Notes: a model not told the origin generated them from the sequence alone. A stretch of DNA of 64,000 nt from Aedes albopictus (GCF_035046485.1 NC_085138.1:272905694-272969693); one strand, 5' to 3'. Numbered from the stretch's first letter, positions 33,160 through 43,884 are shown. Made by a program: numbers and translations.

Positions 33160-34405
33160 CCTCTATTCTTTTTAGCATTATGCTCAGAATTTCTCCGTCA
33201 AATTTAGAAAGTTGCTATTTAAAACAAAATGCTTCGAACAATAGGTCGTAGAATCATTTTGGTCACCTTTTCAGGCTTGACTATCTCAATGTTCACGAAA
33301 GCCAAAGCGCATTCTTCAAAATATCTCTCGGAAGATGCCACTGACACTGATTCCGCTGGCGCTGGTCTGGTACTGCTGCTGCTGCTACTGCTCTGACATG
33401 GTCTGCGTCAGTGTCCTGCACAGAAGGGGCCACCGCCGCCACCCTTCTCAAGAATAAGATATTCGCGAGTGTAATAAAACTTGACGGAAATCTCTGCGTT
33501 GTTTGCGAATTCGCGACCAGAATGGCAAATGGCTAGGAACAGAAGCAGCCGCAGCATCCCGACACTCGCGTGGCAGTAGAGCCTATTCGGCTGCTATGTA
33601 TGCATCATCATTCCGTAGCTCGAGAGTATGGTGAGGAACGTGCCTGATGATCCAGACCGCATCCAACGCAGCGCAGTTCCCAAAAATTTCCGCCTTGCAT
33701 GGGGAAAGCGGAAGAAGCTTGTTTGCAGACATCTATTTACGATGGACGCTTCCACCATCACCATGGGCTTGCAGATGTGGAGCAGTGCGGGAAAATCTCA
33801 CCAGTTATGGAAAGGAGCAGAGGACGCCGGCGGGGGATTTAACGGCGTGAATGTTAACGAGTTTCGGCATATGCGTTTTTGCTGGCCCAGTACGATGCGG
33901 AACTTGGTGTTGGTCGATGGTCTGTCTATAAGATTTTCTTACGCCAGCCGGTCGTTCAGCAAGGGACGGTTTGCCGACGAGACGAGGAGCGAGCGAGCGG
34001 TCTTCTGTGATCCTTTCCGAGATTGCTTTTTTATGCGGTAACGTCTCACGCATACAATTAGCTTCTTCGCTTTCGGTGGCATTAGCATAATGATTATAAT
34101 TCAATTTTAAGCTAATCTGCAAATGAAATCTGCATACGAAATGCTATGTATATGGTTGCGACAAAATGAAATGTATGGAAACTGACAGGCACCGAAGGAA
34201 GTGTTCCAGGCGCTAAGTTTGGCTATCATTGCTCATTTAAATGGCATTTTATGATCAGCCGGTCTTGAGCAAAAATGGAAAGTTAAAGAAGCACACCACC
34301 TTAGTAGATGATAGACAACTTGCATTTGAAAGCTATAACTTTCTTAGTAATAGAGGATGTTTGAAGTAGATTTAATAACTTATTTATCCTATTTCGATGT
34401 GCAGT
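33160..34405. other. Unassigned region with GC-rich core
   Basis: 33340-34040 is GC-richer and has a CTG run near 33375-33395 and overlapping frames on both strands (up to 137 codons at 33628-34041). None shows a domain. It may be single-copy DNA near a gene, but I cannot support a gene model. Confidence 0.4.
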
Positions 34406-34407
34406 AT

Positions 34408-34700
34408 AGGGGGTGGCCAAAATGTTTGGGATAGGCAACTTTTTTATCTCTCACAAAAAAGGTTTAACATGCTGTAACTTTTCATATAGTGCATCAAAAA
34501 ATCTCAAATTTTGACTGTTTGATAACCTATTATATGTGCATCATTGGTACAAATTTAAGATCGATTGGTTAATCTTTCGCGAAGCTAGAACCGTTTTTGT
34601 AGAACACTATTTTTTAGACAACCAATTTTTGAACTGTCATATCTCCGAAACCAGTGAACTGAATCGAATGAAATTTAAAAAAAACGACCGATTGTACAGA
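34408..34700 (+). mobile_element. Truncated MITE arm related to 1106-2026
   Basis: Contains 'gggtggccaaaatgtttggg' followed by 'tgtaacttttcatatagtgc', 'caaattttgactg' and 'ctgtcatatctccgaaacc'. The order matches the left arm of the MITE at 1106-2026 at lower identity. No right arm is found, so it is a solo arm cut off at about 34700 inside the R1-like LINE. Confidence 0.65.
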
Positions 34701-36150
34701 TCGCCGCTAACTTGGCCTTATCCGCTACCAAATTCCCGTTATCGAGAGGGATGCGGTATAGGTTCGATAGTAGTGTTATGTATGTAAGAGACTCCGACAC
34801 TGACTGTTAAAGTAACTGTTGTGTGGTTTCACAGTGATTCCGGTTTAGCTTAAAACCTACATTGTCGTCGGATGGTTCGACCTCTTCGCGTGCCTGAACA
34901 TTTAGACCCGCCCGTCGTGTGACCCTTATTCACCGGCATTTTTCAGGCATTTTGTCATTTTGGTGCCGAGTTGCACTCCCTGGCGAGGTGGCCTTCCCCT
35001 CCACACCTTCCTGAAGAATTTATTCCTGTCACGACCTTTACACGCCCACGATTTGTATCCCTGCTCGAAGCACTAGAAGCACGCCTCTGGCAGCTCGTAG
35101 ATGCTGAGCGGGCACATTGACCAACCTACTCTGATCTTGCCGATTCTGCAGGCGGATCGATGCACTTGGTGCATCTACCTCGCACTGCTGCTTAAGTGCG
35201 GCTGCGAGCTCCTTTGCGTCGGTGTTTCACTTTTCTCAACTCCTTACCCTTTCCAACCCTAATCCGAGGGCTCTCCTTCTCTTGCTCCGGTCGGTCTTTG
35301 TTTCTCTTAGGGTTGGTCACCTGGGGCTTGGTTTCCCTTCCCCCTTGCGCGTTTTGCAATCGGCTTGAGAGCCTGGTTCCTCACGTTAGTCGTCCCTTTC
35401 CTCCTCTTCTACTTTCCGCTCGTCTCTGCCTGACGCTTTCGGCTCCCGCGGACCGCTTCCCCTCGGCAGGTTTCGACCATGCAGCTCGAGCCAAAAGCCC
35501 GTTTGACCTCTTCGCTTCGGCTCCGGCGAGCTGCATGGTCTCATGCGTCATCGTCGCGTTGTCAGCAAAGTTTATTTGGTTAGATCGCTCTGTTCATTGA
35601 CAAGCAGATAGTATTCCTTCTTGGCCAGAGCCAGCGATTTGCGGAGCTTCAACAGGCCCTGTTTCAGGTCCTTGTTGATGGTAGTCCGCCCGCTCGTGTA
35701 GCCGATCAGATCGTCCAGTTGTTCAGCAACTACCAGCATCTTTGATAGTCCGCTCCTTTTGCGGTTCAGCTCCCGCGTGAGGTCCGCGCCAGTCATTTGC
35801 GCTTCCTCGGCCGGTGCTCCCAAATAACATTATTTAGTCAAAGATACTGGAAGAGGTTCTTAAAACCATCATAAAACCAAAATCAAAGATATTAGGTTTT
35901 ATGCCGGTTCTCAAAGCCTCTACAAGACTACTTAGTCATCAAAATGTTACTTGGGCTGCGACGCCTCGTGCTCCTTCCGTTGAACCTCCTGCCGCCTGCT
36001 CGCTGGTGGGAACACTAGCTCCTTGTAAAAGCGATCTCGCCAGTCCTCTTTGCGCAAACAGGATCAACGCCGTTCCTTCGCCTCTACACTCTCGATCACA
36101 TTGTTGTTCATGGATTAAGTAGAAATCGTCATTTCTGCTGAGTCTTCCTT
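34700..36150 (-). pseudogene. R1-like LINE: ORF1 gag with zinc knuckles and start of ORF2
   Basis: On the minus strand, 35572-35823 encodes GADLTRELNRKRSGLSKM and KDLKQGLLKLRKSLALAKKEY, a helical gag N-terminal region. Degenerate sequence to about 34950 follows, with remnants of zinc knuckles: CPLSIYELPEACF, EQGYKSWAC and GHLAREC in shifting frames. About 34700-34870 gives NGNLVADKAKLAAI, the start of an R1-type endonuclease. Upstream coding (35950-36150) is interrupted by a 130-bp palindromic element. Many frameshifts make it dead. Confidence 0.7.
35820..35949. mobile_element. 130-bp palindromic mini-element
   Basis: Begins CCCAAATAACATTATTTAGTC and ends GACTACTTAGTCATC...GTTACTTGGG, the imperfect reverse complement. 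It is inserted in the gag frame of the R1-like LINE. The target duplication is unclear. No coding capacity. Confidence 0.7.
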
Positions 36151-37180
36151 AGAGCCGCTATTCCTCACTGCAAATGAAGCAGTTGTCAATGATCCTAGTG
36201 GTTATGCAAGCAGGGAGACCACCAGAGCATTGGCCCACGCCCTTAAGGAGACTGAGCTCAGAACCGGATTAGCACTAATCAGGAGTGTTCATCTGAACCT
36301 ACTTCCACCCAGTTAGTTGACTCAGCTGGGCACAGGTCAGGATCGAACTTTAAGGCCACGAAAAAGTTTTATGGGACGGAAGTCTGGTTCTGACATTTAC
36401 CCATACGCCGTTTCAGCAGGGACTCCTGTCCCTGCTGCCTCAATGTAGGCAAAGCTGACTTCTACTGTACACGCGAAACAAGAAAAGCTACCAAAAATTG
36501 AGATATGCCTTTTCTACCAATTTATGTATTAAAAACGTACAGAAAATGTGATAAATCATAATCCATTCGTTGTATTAAGATGCGCTACACGGTTCCATAG
36601 CTTCCATACCACTACACACAAACACCTCCATTCAAACCCGAGAAGTTGAACCGGGTTGCGTCTAAAAATAACTTTCGCTTCGCTGCTGAGCTTCGCGTCC
36701 TATTGTCTACATGGAATTTTCCACTTGCAAACAGCAACCTGCTGGATGCGGGCTTTTCAGTGCACAATGGGTCTAGAGTCGTATTTACGAAGACAAAAAT
36801 GTTTCTGCCAAGTTCTGTCATTTCTTTTTTTTTTTTCATTATTGTGAAATGATTACGGTCAATCAAGTGTGGCTTATCCAAAAATCTGCTGATTAATTAT
36901 TCTCTATACAATATCAGAATGTTTTACAAAGTTATAGCAAATTTACAAAATTAAAACATTCGATTGATTTGATTGATTTGTCTTTATTCAAGAGACTTTC
37001 AGCCCTTGGATAAAACATTCGAATCATTAGAACTTTTCGAAATTTTTTCAATAAATTGCAACTTTTTTGCCTTTGGTCATATTTTAGTCGAGTCCAACGA
37101 TACATGAAGACCAATACATTAGTCACAAACTTTCAAAATTTAATTTAATTCGGTTCGCTTAGTCCTAAGGTACAGTAATG
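36150..37180. other. LINE leader remnant and AT-rich spacer
   Basis: 36150-36480 may be leader of the R1-like LINE because it is continuous with it and of similar composition. The rest is AT-rich. The 89-codon minus frame at 36612-36881 has no domain. Confidence 0.4.
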
Positions 37181-37545
37181 TGATAAATGGAAGTCAAAAA
37201 CTAGAAATAGATAGAAGGGCTCTAATTTCGTGTAAAGTTGAATAATCAATCAAGCCCAAATTTGCACCAATTAAATCAAACTCGTTGAGGAACAAGTAAT
37301 CAATTTTTTTCCTGCCAGTTGCACAACTAGTAAGCTATAAACGGTACAAATTTGGGCTCGATTGGATAACTTTACATAAAATTGAGGCAACTCTAATAAA
37401 GTAGTTCATATTTGAGTGTTCTTCGTTTAATTGCTATATCTCTGGATCAAGTGAACCGAATGAAATGCGACATTGTACAATTATGACTAATACATAGCTC
37501 TTTGAAAAACCTTTGACTTGACTTAGACACGTTCAAAGAAAACAA
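37180..37545. mobile_element. Diverged palindromic MITE related to 1106-2026
   Basis: 'aatcaatcaagcccaaatttg' near 37242 and 'caaatttgggctcgattgg' near 37348 are inverted copies. 'tgctatatctctggatcaag' resembles the corresponding arm word in 1106-2026. Ends are not clear. Confidence 0.55.
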
Positions 37546-37688
37546 ACTTACAGCTTGTTGATTACTTCACGAAAAAATATCAATCATTTGAATGATTTTG
37601 CAAATGTGTAACTAGCGCCGCCTAGTGGACCATTAACTGTAAGCCCTTGACTCACTTAACAACGTTGTCGAAGACACCAACTTTCTAA

Positions 37689-37854
37689 GGGTTCGTTCAA
37701 ATATTACGTAACGCTGAGGGGGGAGGGAGGGGGTCTAGCGCTGTGTTACGCTTCATACAAAATTTTAAACTTTTCCATACAACAGTTGTTACGTGGGGGA
37801 GGGAGGGGGTTTAAAATTGTCAGATTTTGCGTTACGTAATATTTGAATGACCCC
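37689..37854. mobile_element. 166-bp MITE, TAA target
   Basis: Terminal inverted repeats GGGTTCGTTCAAATATTACG and, from the right end, GGGGTCATTCAAATATTACG. The 3-bp TAA duplication at 37686-37688 and 37855-37857 fits PIF/Harbinger-type insertion. Two 'ggggagggaggggg' runs flank the centre. Confidence 0.85.
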
Positions 37855-37876
37855 TAAGTAATGAGAGTCCTGAGAT

Positions 37877-38392
37877 ATATCATATGCTGATTTATCGACC
37901 ATATTCTATTAATAACTTGATGATTTTGTGGCTATATCGGTCTCTTTCTACTCATAGTATAAGGGAGTAGAGATCAAAGTGGATAATGAAATGATAGATA
38001 TGATAGAATTCGCTAGGTAGCGAACAAGTGTGATTTTTTTTATAGAAGGTGAAATTAGGCAAGTAGGCCATGTATTGAACGAATACATCGAATGCGTGAA
38101 ACTTCTGCCGTGCGACCTGTGCTTTTAAACAGATCGGCTTGGTTGGTAGTTTTCATACCACCTTACCAAGACTGGCAAAAGTTTCAGGCACCCGACTGCC
38201 TAATGTATTGTTCTGTTTTCATCACAAATTCTATCGATCGGTAGCTTTTTCGGAATTCGCACTCCGTTCATAGGGGTATGCCTATATCGCGGCGTGTTCT
38301 TCCTATTAGCTTTTTCGATCTTATAGGATAGAACACTTTTCTTTTTGAGCCAAACTTTTCATATCATATGCTGATTTATCGACCATGTTCTA
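37877..38392 (+). repeat. Host repeat unit flanking the L1-type LINE
   Basis: 'catatgctgatttatcgacc' occurs at 37881 and again at 38365. 'aacttgatgattttgtggc' occurs at 37914 and, beyond the LINE, at 42786. About 170 bp (37905-38073) is nearly identical to 42774-42944. So a repeat with an offset of about 484 bp was tandemly duplicated, and its second copy was split by the LINE. Confidence 0.85.
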
Positions 38393-38413
38393 TTTTTTTT
38401 TTTTTTTTTTTTT
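38393..38413 (-). repeat. Poly-A tail (T21) of the L1-type LINE
   Basis: An uninterrupted run of 21 T on the plus strand directly inside the TGTTCTA target duplicate. This indicates target-primed reverse transcription. Confidence 0.9.
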
Positions 38414-38468
38414 GTTATAAAACGTTTATTTGGTCGATTTGCTTATTAAAAATTATTTACATAATTGG

Positions 38469-41400
38469 TTAAACATCGACTTCTAAATGGAAACTTAGTT
38501 CATCTACATCTACCCTGCCATTACAATTTACAATGAAGGTAATGTAATTAACTAGCGTTTTCAAAACAATGGTTTTATTCACGGTCGAAATCCATTCAAG
38601 GGATGGCCTCAATAATTCCTCGCAGTCAAACAAACGCCGACGACCAGTTATCACCAGCAGCCTTCGTTGAAGTAGTCGCCACGCAGCTTGTACTCTGGTA
38701 CAGGAGAAAAATTTGTGCACTATTGTTTCGCTGGGTGCACCACAGAACAAGCATTGTTCTCCATCCGATCGTCGCATTCTAAACAGAAGCCGCCGGTGTG
38801 GCACTTTCTGATTTATCCACACGTATAGAGCTGATTTTTGAGACGACAACAGTGCACGCGTCGAAATGTTCGTCCATATACGAGCCCAGTTGGAGTTTGG
38901 ATGATCTGCTTCCACTTTTGGTCTGTCTGTTTGATCGACGTAGAAGCGGTGGATGAGATCGGCGGAGGGGTAATGTCTGATTTGGTGGGGGAAATTTGGA
39001 AGGCTGCTAATGATTAACTTCAGGCAGGGAAGGTTTGAAATGGCATTTGCCGGGAGAGGATTAACTTGACTAATGCAGGAATGATAAAAAGGAAGGGACT
39101 CGATCTCTAATAGATGTCTGTTGATGAGCAACGATGGACATTTCATGCTCGGAAGATGCAGTTTTAACCCACCGTCCTCCTTCCTACGAGCTAGTTGCAG
39201 CATTGGTATGGTCGCAGGTGATCCACGAAATAAATACCTTCTCATGGTCGCCGTTATCTTTGCCACATGTGCCGCTAACGGAGTCAAGTGTGACGCCATG
39301 TACCACATTCTGGAGGACAAGAACGTGTTTAGCAAAATCACTTTTTGGTGTAGTGTCAGGGTGCGTTGTGAATGAAGCCAAACTTGCCGGGAGAAATTTG
39401 TCACGATTGAGTCCCAGTTCAAGCTGATCATTTCCCGCACCGAGTTTGAAAAAGTTACACCGAGAATTTTGATTGTGTTCTCAGTTCGCAGCCATGGCAC
39501 AAAAAGAGGCTCATCCGCAAGCCCAACGTCGATTGCTGTTGTTTTGCCTTCATTGAGAACTGCTCCAGACACACGTCCGAAGCGCCGGAATATGTCCCGC
39601 ATCGCATCCAGTTTCTCAACGCTGTTAACAATAGCGCTGATGTCGTCCGCATAGGCCACGATCAAATCTCTGCCGCACACTTGCTTCAAACGCTGGAGCA
39701 GAGGGTGCAGGTAAATCACAAAAAGATGCATAGACAGTGGATCCCCTTGTCGCACCGACCGCTGGATCGGAAAACTCTCAGAAAGAAAGCCATTGATGAG
39801 AAGACGAGACAACGAGGCAGCTCCTATTCGCGATAATAGGTCCACCAGTGCTGTGTTGAATCCCATGCCACGCATTGTGTCCAAAAGAAATCCGCGATCA
39901 ACACGGTCGAAAGCATGGTCGAGATCGAACCCAATCAATTTAGCTGACTGCCTACTTCGCTTCAGCTGGGCGATTCGGTCTTTAACAGCGAGCGTTGCTT
40001 GAAAGATATTCCTCCTACCGTTGGAACACTTCTGCGAATCGGTTAGAACATTGTGGGTGCGCATTACATTTTCGAGTCGCATTTTTAGGACCCGTGCGAG
40101 GATTTTATAATCATAATTGATTAAGCTGATTGGTCTATACGCACGAGCGGTGTCCCCAGCTCCACGCTTTTTCACCAGCACAATCACACCATCGAGAAAT
40201 TTGGTCGGAATGTTTGAGTTGATTGCTTCATTCATCACTAGGTTTAGCTCCCTGTGGATCACATCAAACGCTCGCAGGTAGAACTCTTTCGGCAACCCGT
40301 CGGGACCTGGTGATTTTTTCGACGCACTAGATCGAATAGCGGAGAGAATTTCCACCGATGTGATTTCGCTCATGCATGAAGTGTTGAGCTGGTCCTGCTC
40401 GGGGATGACCCGTTCGCATTGGAAGCCACTGCCTTGCACATCTTCTACGTTCCCCCGTGTGTAGAGGTTGGTGAAATATTCGACCATGTGATCTCGAATC
40501 CCATCGGAGTTGTCGATGATTTCGCCTCTTTCGTTTCGGAGCTGCTCTATTGTTGTTTTTCGTCTCGTTCTTTCCCCTAGCTGGAAGGTGGAGAGGGCTT
40601 CGCCGGCTACAAACGTTTCATTTATTTGCACGAACATTTCAGTGAAACGTCGTTGGTGCAAAAGCATTTCTGCTTTTACGCGGTTGATGGTGACCAGCAT
40701 GGAGCGATCGTGGTGGTAGCTGTCGTACGCTAGCCTTAGTTGGCCGTATAGGCGTTGTTGCTCACGATGGAAGGCATCAAATGCGATTTTAGATTTCCAT
40801 CGGAAAAATGATTTTAGCTTCGTTTTTGCGCACGACAGCCACCATTCCATCCAAGACGGGTAGTAGCGACGTTGGCGAGTCCAAAATTGCCATTGTATTT
40901 GGAGCTCCTCTATCGTTTCGGCGGACAGCAAATGGGGCCGGAGGGACCAAAATCCTCGGCCGGGTGCTCTATCAGGGAGAGGGAGGCAAATTCTCGCAGT
41001 GACCGCCTTGTGATCAGAGAAGCAGCAAACATGAACAGCTGTTGCTCTCAGCTGATTGCGAAGGCCAGCGCTGACGTAGAGCCGATCTAGCCTGGACGAA
41101 GAGTTGTGTGTGATGTATGTATACCCTGACTCGCGAGAACGAAGCTGCTGCCACACGTCGAGCAGACGAAGCTGCTGTACGGTTGTTTGGAGAGCGGGGC
41201 TCGGGTTGGGCCCTGTCGCATCGCACGGCCGAACCACACAGTTGAAGTCGCCTCCTAGAATGATGTGGTCGGTGCGAAACCGCAGGTAGTAAGCTATCGT
41301 GCTGTTGAAAAATCTTTCTCGCTCGGCACGGAGAGCGGATCCCGAGGGGGCATACACATTGCACAGTGTGGTGTTGTGCACGCGCAAAGATAGCAGTCTT

Positions 41401-41651
41401 CCATCCAGGCTTTTTTCGATGTGCGAGAACTTGATGTGGGATTTGAGAGCGATTGCCGTACCTCTCCTTGCATGGTCGATATTACACACGATGTTGTAGC
41501 CGGGCAAGACCAGCTGTTCGTTTTCTACCTCCTGTAAGAAAACGATGTCCAGGTCGGTAGTGCGTAAGAACGTGCGGAGAGCGTTGATTTTCGTTGCGTT
41601 TGTTATGGTATTGATGTTGACTGTGCCGATATTCACGCTGGTGTGCTCCAT
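38469..41651 (-). CDS. LINE ORF2: endonuclease, reverse transcriptase, zf-RVT
   Basis: It nicks target DNA and reverse-transcribes the element RNA. Residues about 1-230 form an APE endonuclease with NIGTVNINT, FLQEVE, LGGDFNC and CFSDHKAV. Residues about 420-720 form the RT, with SPGPDGLPKEFY, YRPISLINYDYK, FDLDHAFDRV, SVRQGDPLS and the catalytic YADDI. Near residues 960-1010 is an HHCC-like zf-RVT motif with CLFCGAPSETIVHKFFSC. All key acidic residues expected for catalysis appear present. Its 1060 residues are typical of the L1/Tx1 group. The start ATG overlaps the ORF1 stop as TAATG, so it is probably translated by termination-reinitiation. Expression is unknown. Confidence 0.93.
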   Translation of the reverse strand: MEHTSVNIGTVNINTITNATKINALRTFLRTTDLDIVFLQEVENEQLVLPGYNIVCNIDHARRGTAIALKSHIKFSHIEKSLDGRLLSLRVHNTTLCNVYAPSGSALRAERERFFNSTIAYYLRFRTDHIILGGDFNCVVRPCDATGPNPSPALQTTVQQLRLLDVWQQLRSRESGYTYITHNSSSRLDRLYVSAGLRNQLRATAVHVCCFSDHKAVTARICLPLPDRAPGRGFWSLRPHLLSAETIEELQIQWQFWTRQRRYYPSWMEWWLSCAKTKLKSFFRWKSKIAFDAFHREQQRLYGQLRLAYDSYHHDRSMLVTINRVKAEMLLHQRRFTEMFVQINETFVAGEALSTFQLGERTRRKTTIEQLRNERGEIIDNSDGIRDHMVEYFTNLYTRGNVEDVQGSGFQCERVIPEQDQLNTSCMSEITSVEILSAIRSSASKKSPGPDGLPKEFYLRAFDVIHRELNLVMNEAINSNIPTKFLDGVIVLVKKRGAGDTARAYRPISLINYDYKILARVLKMRLENVMRTHNVLTDSQKCSNGRRNIFQATLAVKDRIAQLKRSRQSAKLIGFDLDHAFDRVDRGFLLDTMRGMGFNTALVDLLSRIGAASLSRLLINGFLSESFPIQRSVRQGDPLSMHLFVIYLHPLLQRLKQVCGRDLIVAYADDISAIVNSVEKLDAMRDIFRRFGRVSGAVLNEGKTTAIDVGLADEPLFVPWLRTENTIKILGVTFSNSVREMISLNWDSIVTNFSRQVWLHSQRTLTLHQKVILLNTFLSSRMWYMASHLTPLAAHVAKITATMRRYLFRGSPATIPMLQLARRKEDGGLKLHLPSMKCPSLLINRHLLEIESLPFYHSCISQVNPLPANAISNLPCLKLIISSLPNFPHQIRHYPSADLIHRFYVDQTDRPKVEADHPNSNWARIWTNISTRALLSSQKSALYVWINQKVPHRRLLFRMRRSDGEQCLFCGAPSETIVHKFFSCTRVQAAWRLLQRRLLVITGRRRLFDCEELLRPSLEWISTVNKTIVLKTLVNYITFIVNCNGRVDVDELSFHLEVDV

Positions 41652-42661
41652 TACTGCTGCATTTCTTCCCCGGAGCCTCGGCCGTGTTCGCTGTTGACTT
41701 CGTTGTTGTGTCGCATCTTTTTACCTGGAGGCGATCGTTTACTACGCAATCGCCGGGTGCTGGTCGAGCTACAAGAGGCTTGCGAGCTGTCCGTGTCGTT
41801 TTCATCCGTTTTACGCAATGTGGATAGACTGCCGATCGTGGTTGGGATCGAAGAGATTGGGGTGATGGGTAGAGTTCGAGAAGGTTGTTTGTTTGTCGGA
41901 GGTGGCATCGTGTTCAACTGCGGCGAACCTCGGTTCTCGTGTTGTTTGGCATTCAGATGTTGAGGTTGCGGTATTGGATTGTTCGACTTCGACAGCGCTG
42001 GCTGTTTCGCAACATTAGCATACGATTGGTCTGCTACGAGCTTCTGCGCGAGCAGTTTTTTATTTTGTACACACGGAATGCCGACATGTACGAACTCATG
42101 GCAGTGTACGCATGTTTGTCGCTGTCCCCTGTAACCCACCGCCGTGTCTTCTCCTCGAATCGTTACGAGAGAAGGGATGTTCTTTTTAACTACCATCCGA
42201 GCAATACGTACGCCGGTTTTCACACCACCGAAAGCGGAGCGCTCGTCCCAGAGAAGGTCCCGAATGTGGAGCACATCTCCGTACTCGGCGAGAAACTCGG
42301 CGATGTGAACGTTGCTGACGTCGTTGGAGAGATCGAACAAGCGTACCTCCACTGCTCCATCCTCCATTAGAATACGCAACTTGTACGTCTTCCCATCAAA
42401 GACGAATTCGTGTTTGTTGTCGTGGTCACGAACAATCCTCTCAGCGAGCTCAAGGTTGTTAACCTCGACGAAGGTGCAACCGAGCCGCTTGCTTGGCTGG
42501 AGTAGGCACACATTTTCTCGCGTCAAACCAAGTTCCTTCCCCACGAATTTATGAATTTCTTCATGGGAAAGTTGCCGCGGAAACTGCGAGTAATCAACGC
42601 GAAACGTATTTTCGCGGCGTGGCATCGCGTATCCCGCCGAAGCGAAAACTGCGATTCTCAA
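41651..42661 (-). CDS. LINE ORF1: RRM-like RNA-binding protein with zinc motif
   Basis: A 336-codon frame upstream of ORF2. The N-terminal half (about residues 15-165) looks like RNA-recognition folds: LSHEEIHKFVGKELGL, then CTFVEVNNLELAERIV, then VEVRLFDLSNDVSNVHIAEF. Near residue 195 is CVHCHEFVHVGIPC, a knuckle-like Cys/His cluster. The C-terminus is Ser/Thr/Pro/Arg-rich and ends SGEEMQQ. ORF1 proteins coat element RNA. Either Met1 or Met13 could start translation; I keep the longer one. Intact. Confidence 0.85.
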   Translation of the reverse strand: MRIAVFASAGYAMPRRENTFRVDYSQFPRQLSHEEIHKFVGKELGLTRENVCLLQPSKRLGCTFVEVNNLELAERIVRDHDNKHEFVFDGKTYKLRILMEDGAVEVRLFDLSNDVSNVHIAEFLAEYGDVLHIRDLLWDERSAFGGVKTGVRIARMVVKKNIPSLVTIRGEDTAVGYRGQRQTCVHCHEFVHVGIPCVQNKKLLAQKLVADQSYANVAKQPALSKSNNPIPQPQHLNAKQHENRGSPQLNTMPPPTNKQPSRTLPITPISSIPTTIGSLSTLRKTDENDTDSSQASCSSTSTRRLRSKRSPPGKKMRHNNEVNSEHGRGSGEEMQQ

Positions 42662-42772
42662 AAACTCAGCGTGTACCGCGTATACCGAAAAATATTGAAT
42701 AGTCCGTGAACGGCTCCCGAAGTTCGCTCTATCGAATAGATCGACCGATCGGCTCGGAAGTTGAGCACTAAC

Positions 42773-42945
42773 TGTTCTATTGATAACTTGATGATTTTGT
42801 GGCTATATCGGTCTCTTTCTACTCATAGTATAAGGGAGTAGAGATCAAAGTGGATAATGAAATGATAGATATGATAGAATTCGCTAGGTAGCGAACAAGT
42901 GTGAAATTTTTTATAGAAGGTGAAATTAGGCAAGTAGGCCATGAG
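42773..42945 (+). repeat. Second part of host repeat split by the L1-type LINE
   Basis: Nearly identical to 37905-38073, including 'gatatgatagaattcgctag' and 'gtgaaattaggcaagtaggc'. Divergence begins after 'aggccatg'. Confidence 0.85.
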
Positions 42946-43290
42946 ATATATGAAATTTAGAATTTGCCGTTTATTGATGGAATTTCTAATTAAACGATCC
43001 ATCACCATCCATCATGGCATCGCGAATAAAATTATTAGAAAGCAGATTTTTGAATCAGTTTAACCAGACGAACCACCCTAACATAACAATAATAGGGAAT
43101 AGGGTCAACAATTGAAAATAAACTTTCTCAAACACAATATGTGTCTAAAAAAAAAGGCTGAAGCATAAACAGTTTTGTCTTCGCAAATACGGCTCTGGAC
43201 CCATTGTGCAGTGTGGCGGCTGTATCACTTCCATCACCAAGCCACATTTGTGTTGATCATGATGGCTTTGAGCCTCTTGTCTAATCATGT
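42946..43290. other. Unassigned spacer
   Basis: Nothing recognised. 'acggctctggacccattgtg' near 43190 resembles, in inverse orientation, sequence near 36765. Confidence 0.45.
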
Positions 43291-43366
43291 GCAGTTATAG
43301 CCGTGCTGGTTAGAGTGCAGGATACTGTGTATCACCATGATAGTGTCTCGGTTCGATTCCCGCCGC
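43291..43366 (+). mobile_element. tRNA-like SINE head
   Basis: A box-A-like AGCCGTGCTGGTTAGAGTGC is followed by a box-B-like CTCGGTTCGATTCCCGCCG at the right spacing. No complementary acceptor stem or proper anticodon stem can be built, so it is a SINE head rather than a tRNA gene. Confidence 0.55.
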
Positions 43367-43678
43367 CGCCCGTATTTCTTTTTAAACATGTATTGGTGTT
43401 TGATGCCGCCGCTGCTGCCATGATCAGTCTAAAAATAGAACAAATAATGAGAAACCAGTACGACAGAGCACACGCACACATGCGAAATTTTCCTTTTCCA
43501 GATTCTAGGAAGCCAATACAATTTTTGGTATACTGCCACCTACCAATTTTTGTATTTGCAAGGCCCTAATACAATATTTGTATATGTTTCATACCCAATT
43601 GTATTAGAATCTGCCAATCTCAGGTTGCGTGATAGACAAAGCCAACCAGTTTTACGCCCCATGAGCCTCAATACTTCA

Positions 43679-43884
43679 TGTACCAGTTTCGGATAAATAC
43701 ACTTTAGTTAAAACCTTTCAATCACACAAAACAATATATTTTCCGAATAGCGTTCTTCACTCACATGCGTACTCTCTGGTGGTCACAGTCAAAATCCCCC
43801 ACTCTTTTCTTCTTCCTCTCCACGCTACTCTGCTTATCCTAATCTCTACACTTTCTTTCCTCACACGAGGGGTGCGCCACTACA
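43679..43884 (-). repeat. Gypsy 3' LTR
   Basis: 206 bp, differing from 49156-49361 at one C/T site in 'aaacctttcaatc'. Bordered internally by the polypurine tract. Confidence 0.93.

Larger units (their letters stand above)
38393..42772 (-). mobile_element. L1/Tx1-type LINE, apparently intact, minus strand
   Basis: A 21-base T-run at 38393-38413 is the poly-A tail on the minus strand. It is flanked by TGTTCTA at 38386-38392 and 42773-42779, a 7-bp target duplication. On the minus strand the order is a short 5' UTR (42662-42772), ORF1 (336 codons), ORF2 (1060 codons) with a TAATG junction, a 3' UTR and poly-A. Neither ORF has a stop or frameshift. The length of 4.38 kb is compact for the group. 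This is the only LINE in the window with intact coding, so it may be competent or very young. Confidence 0.92.

Noticed and set aside
33628..34041. 137-codon plus ORF
   Set aside because: No recognisable domain and an overlapping open frame on the other strand; GC-rich composition explains it.
35196..35600. 134-codon plus-strand ORF
   Set aside because: It is antisense to the gag zinc-knuckle region of the R1-like LINE.
43291..43366. Possible tRNA gene
   Set aside because: Box A and box B are present, but acceptor and anticodon stems do not pair. A SINE head fits better.
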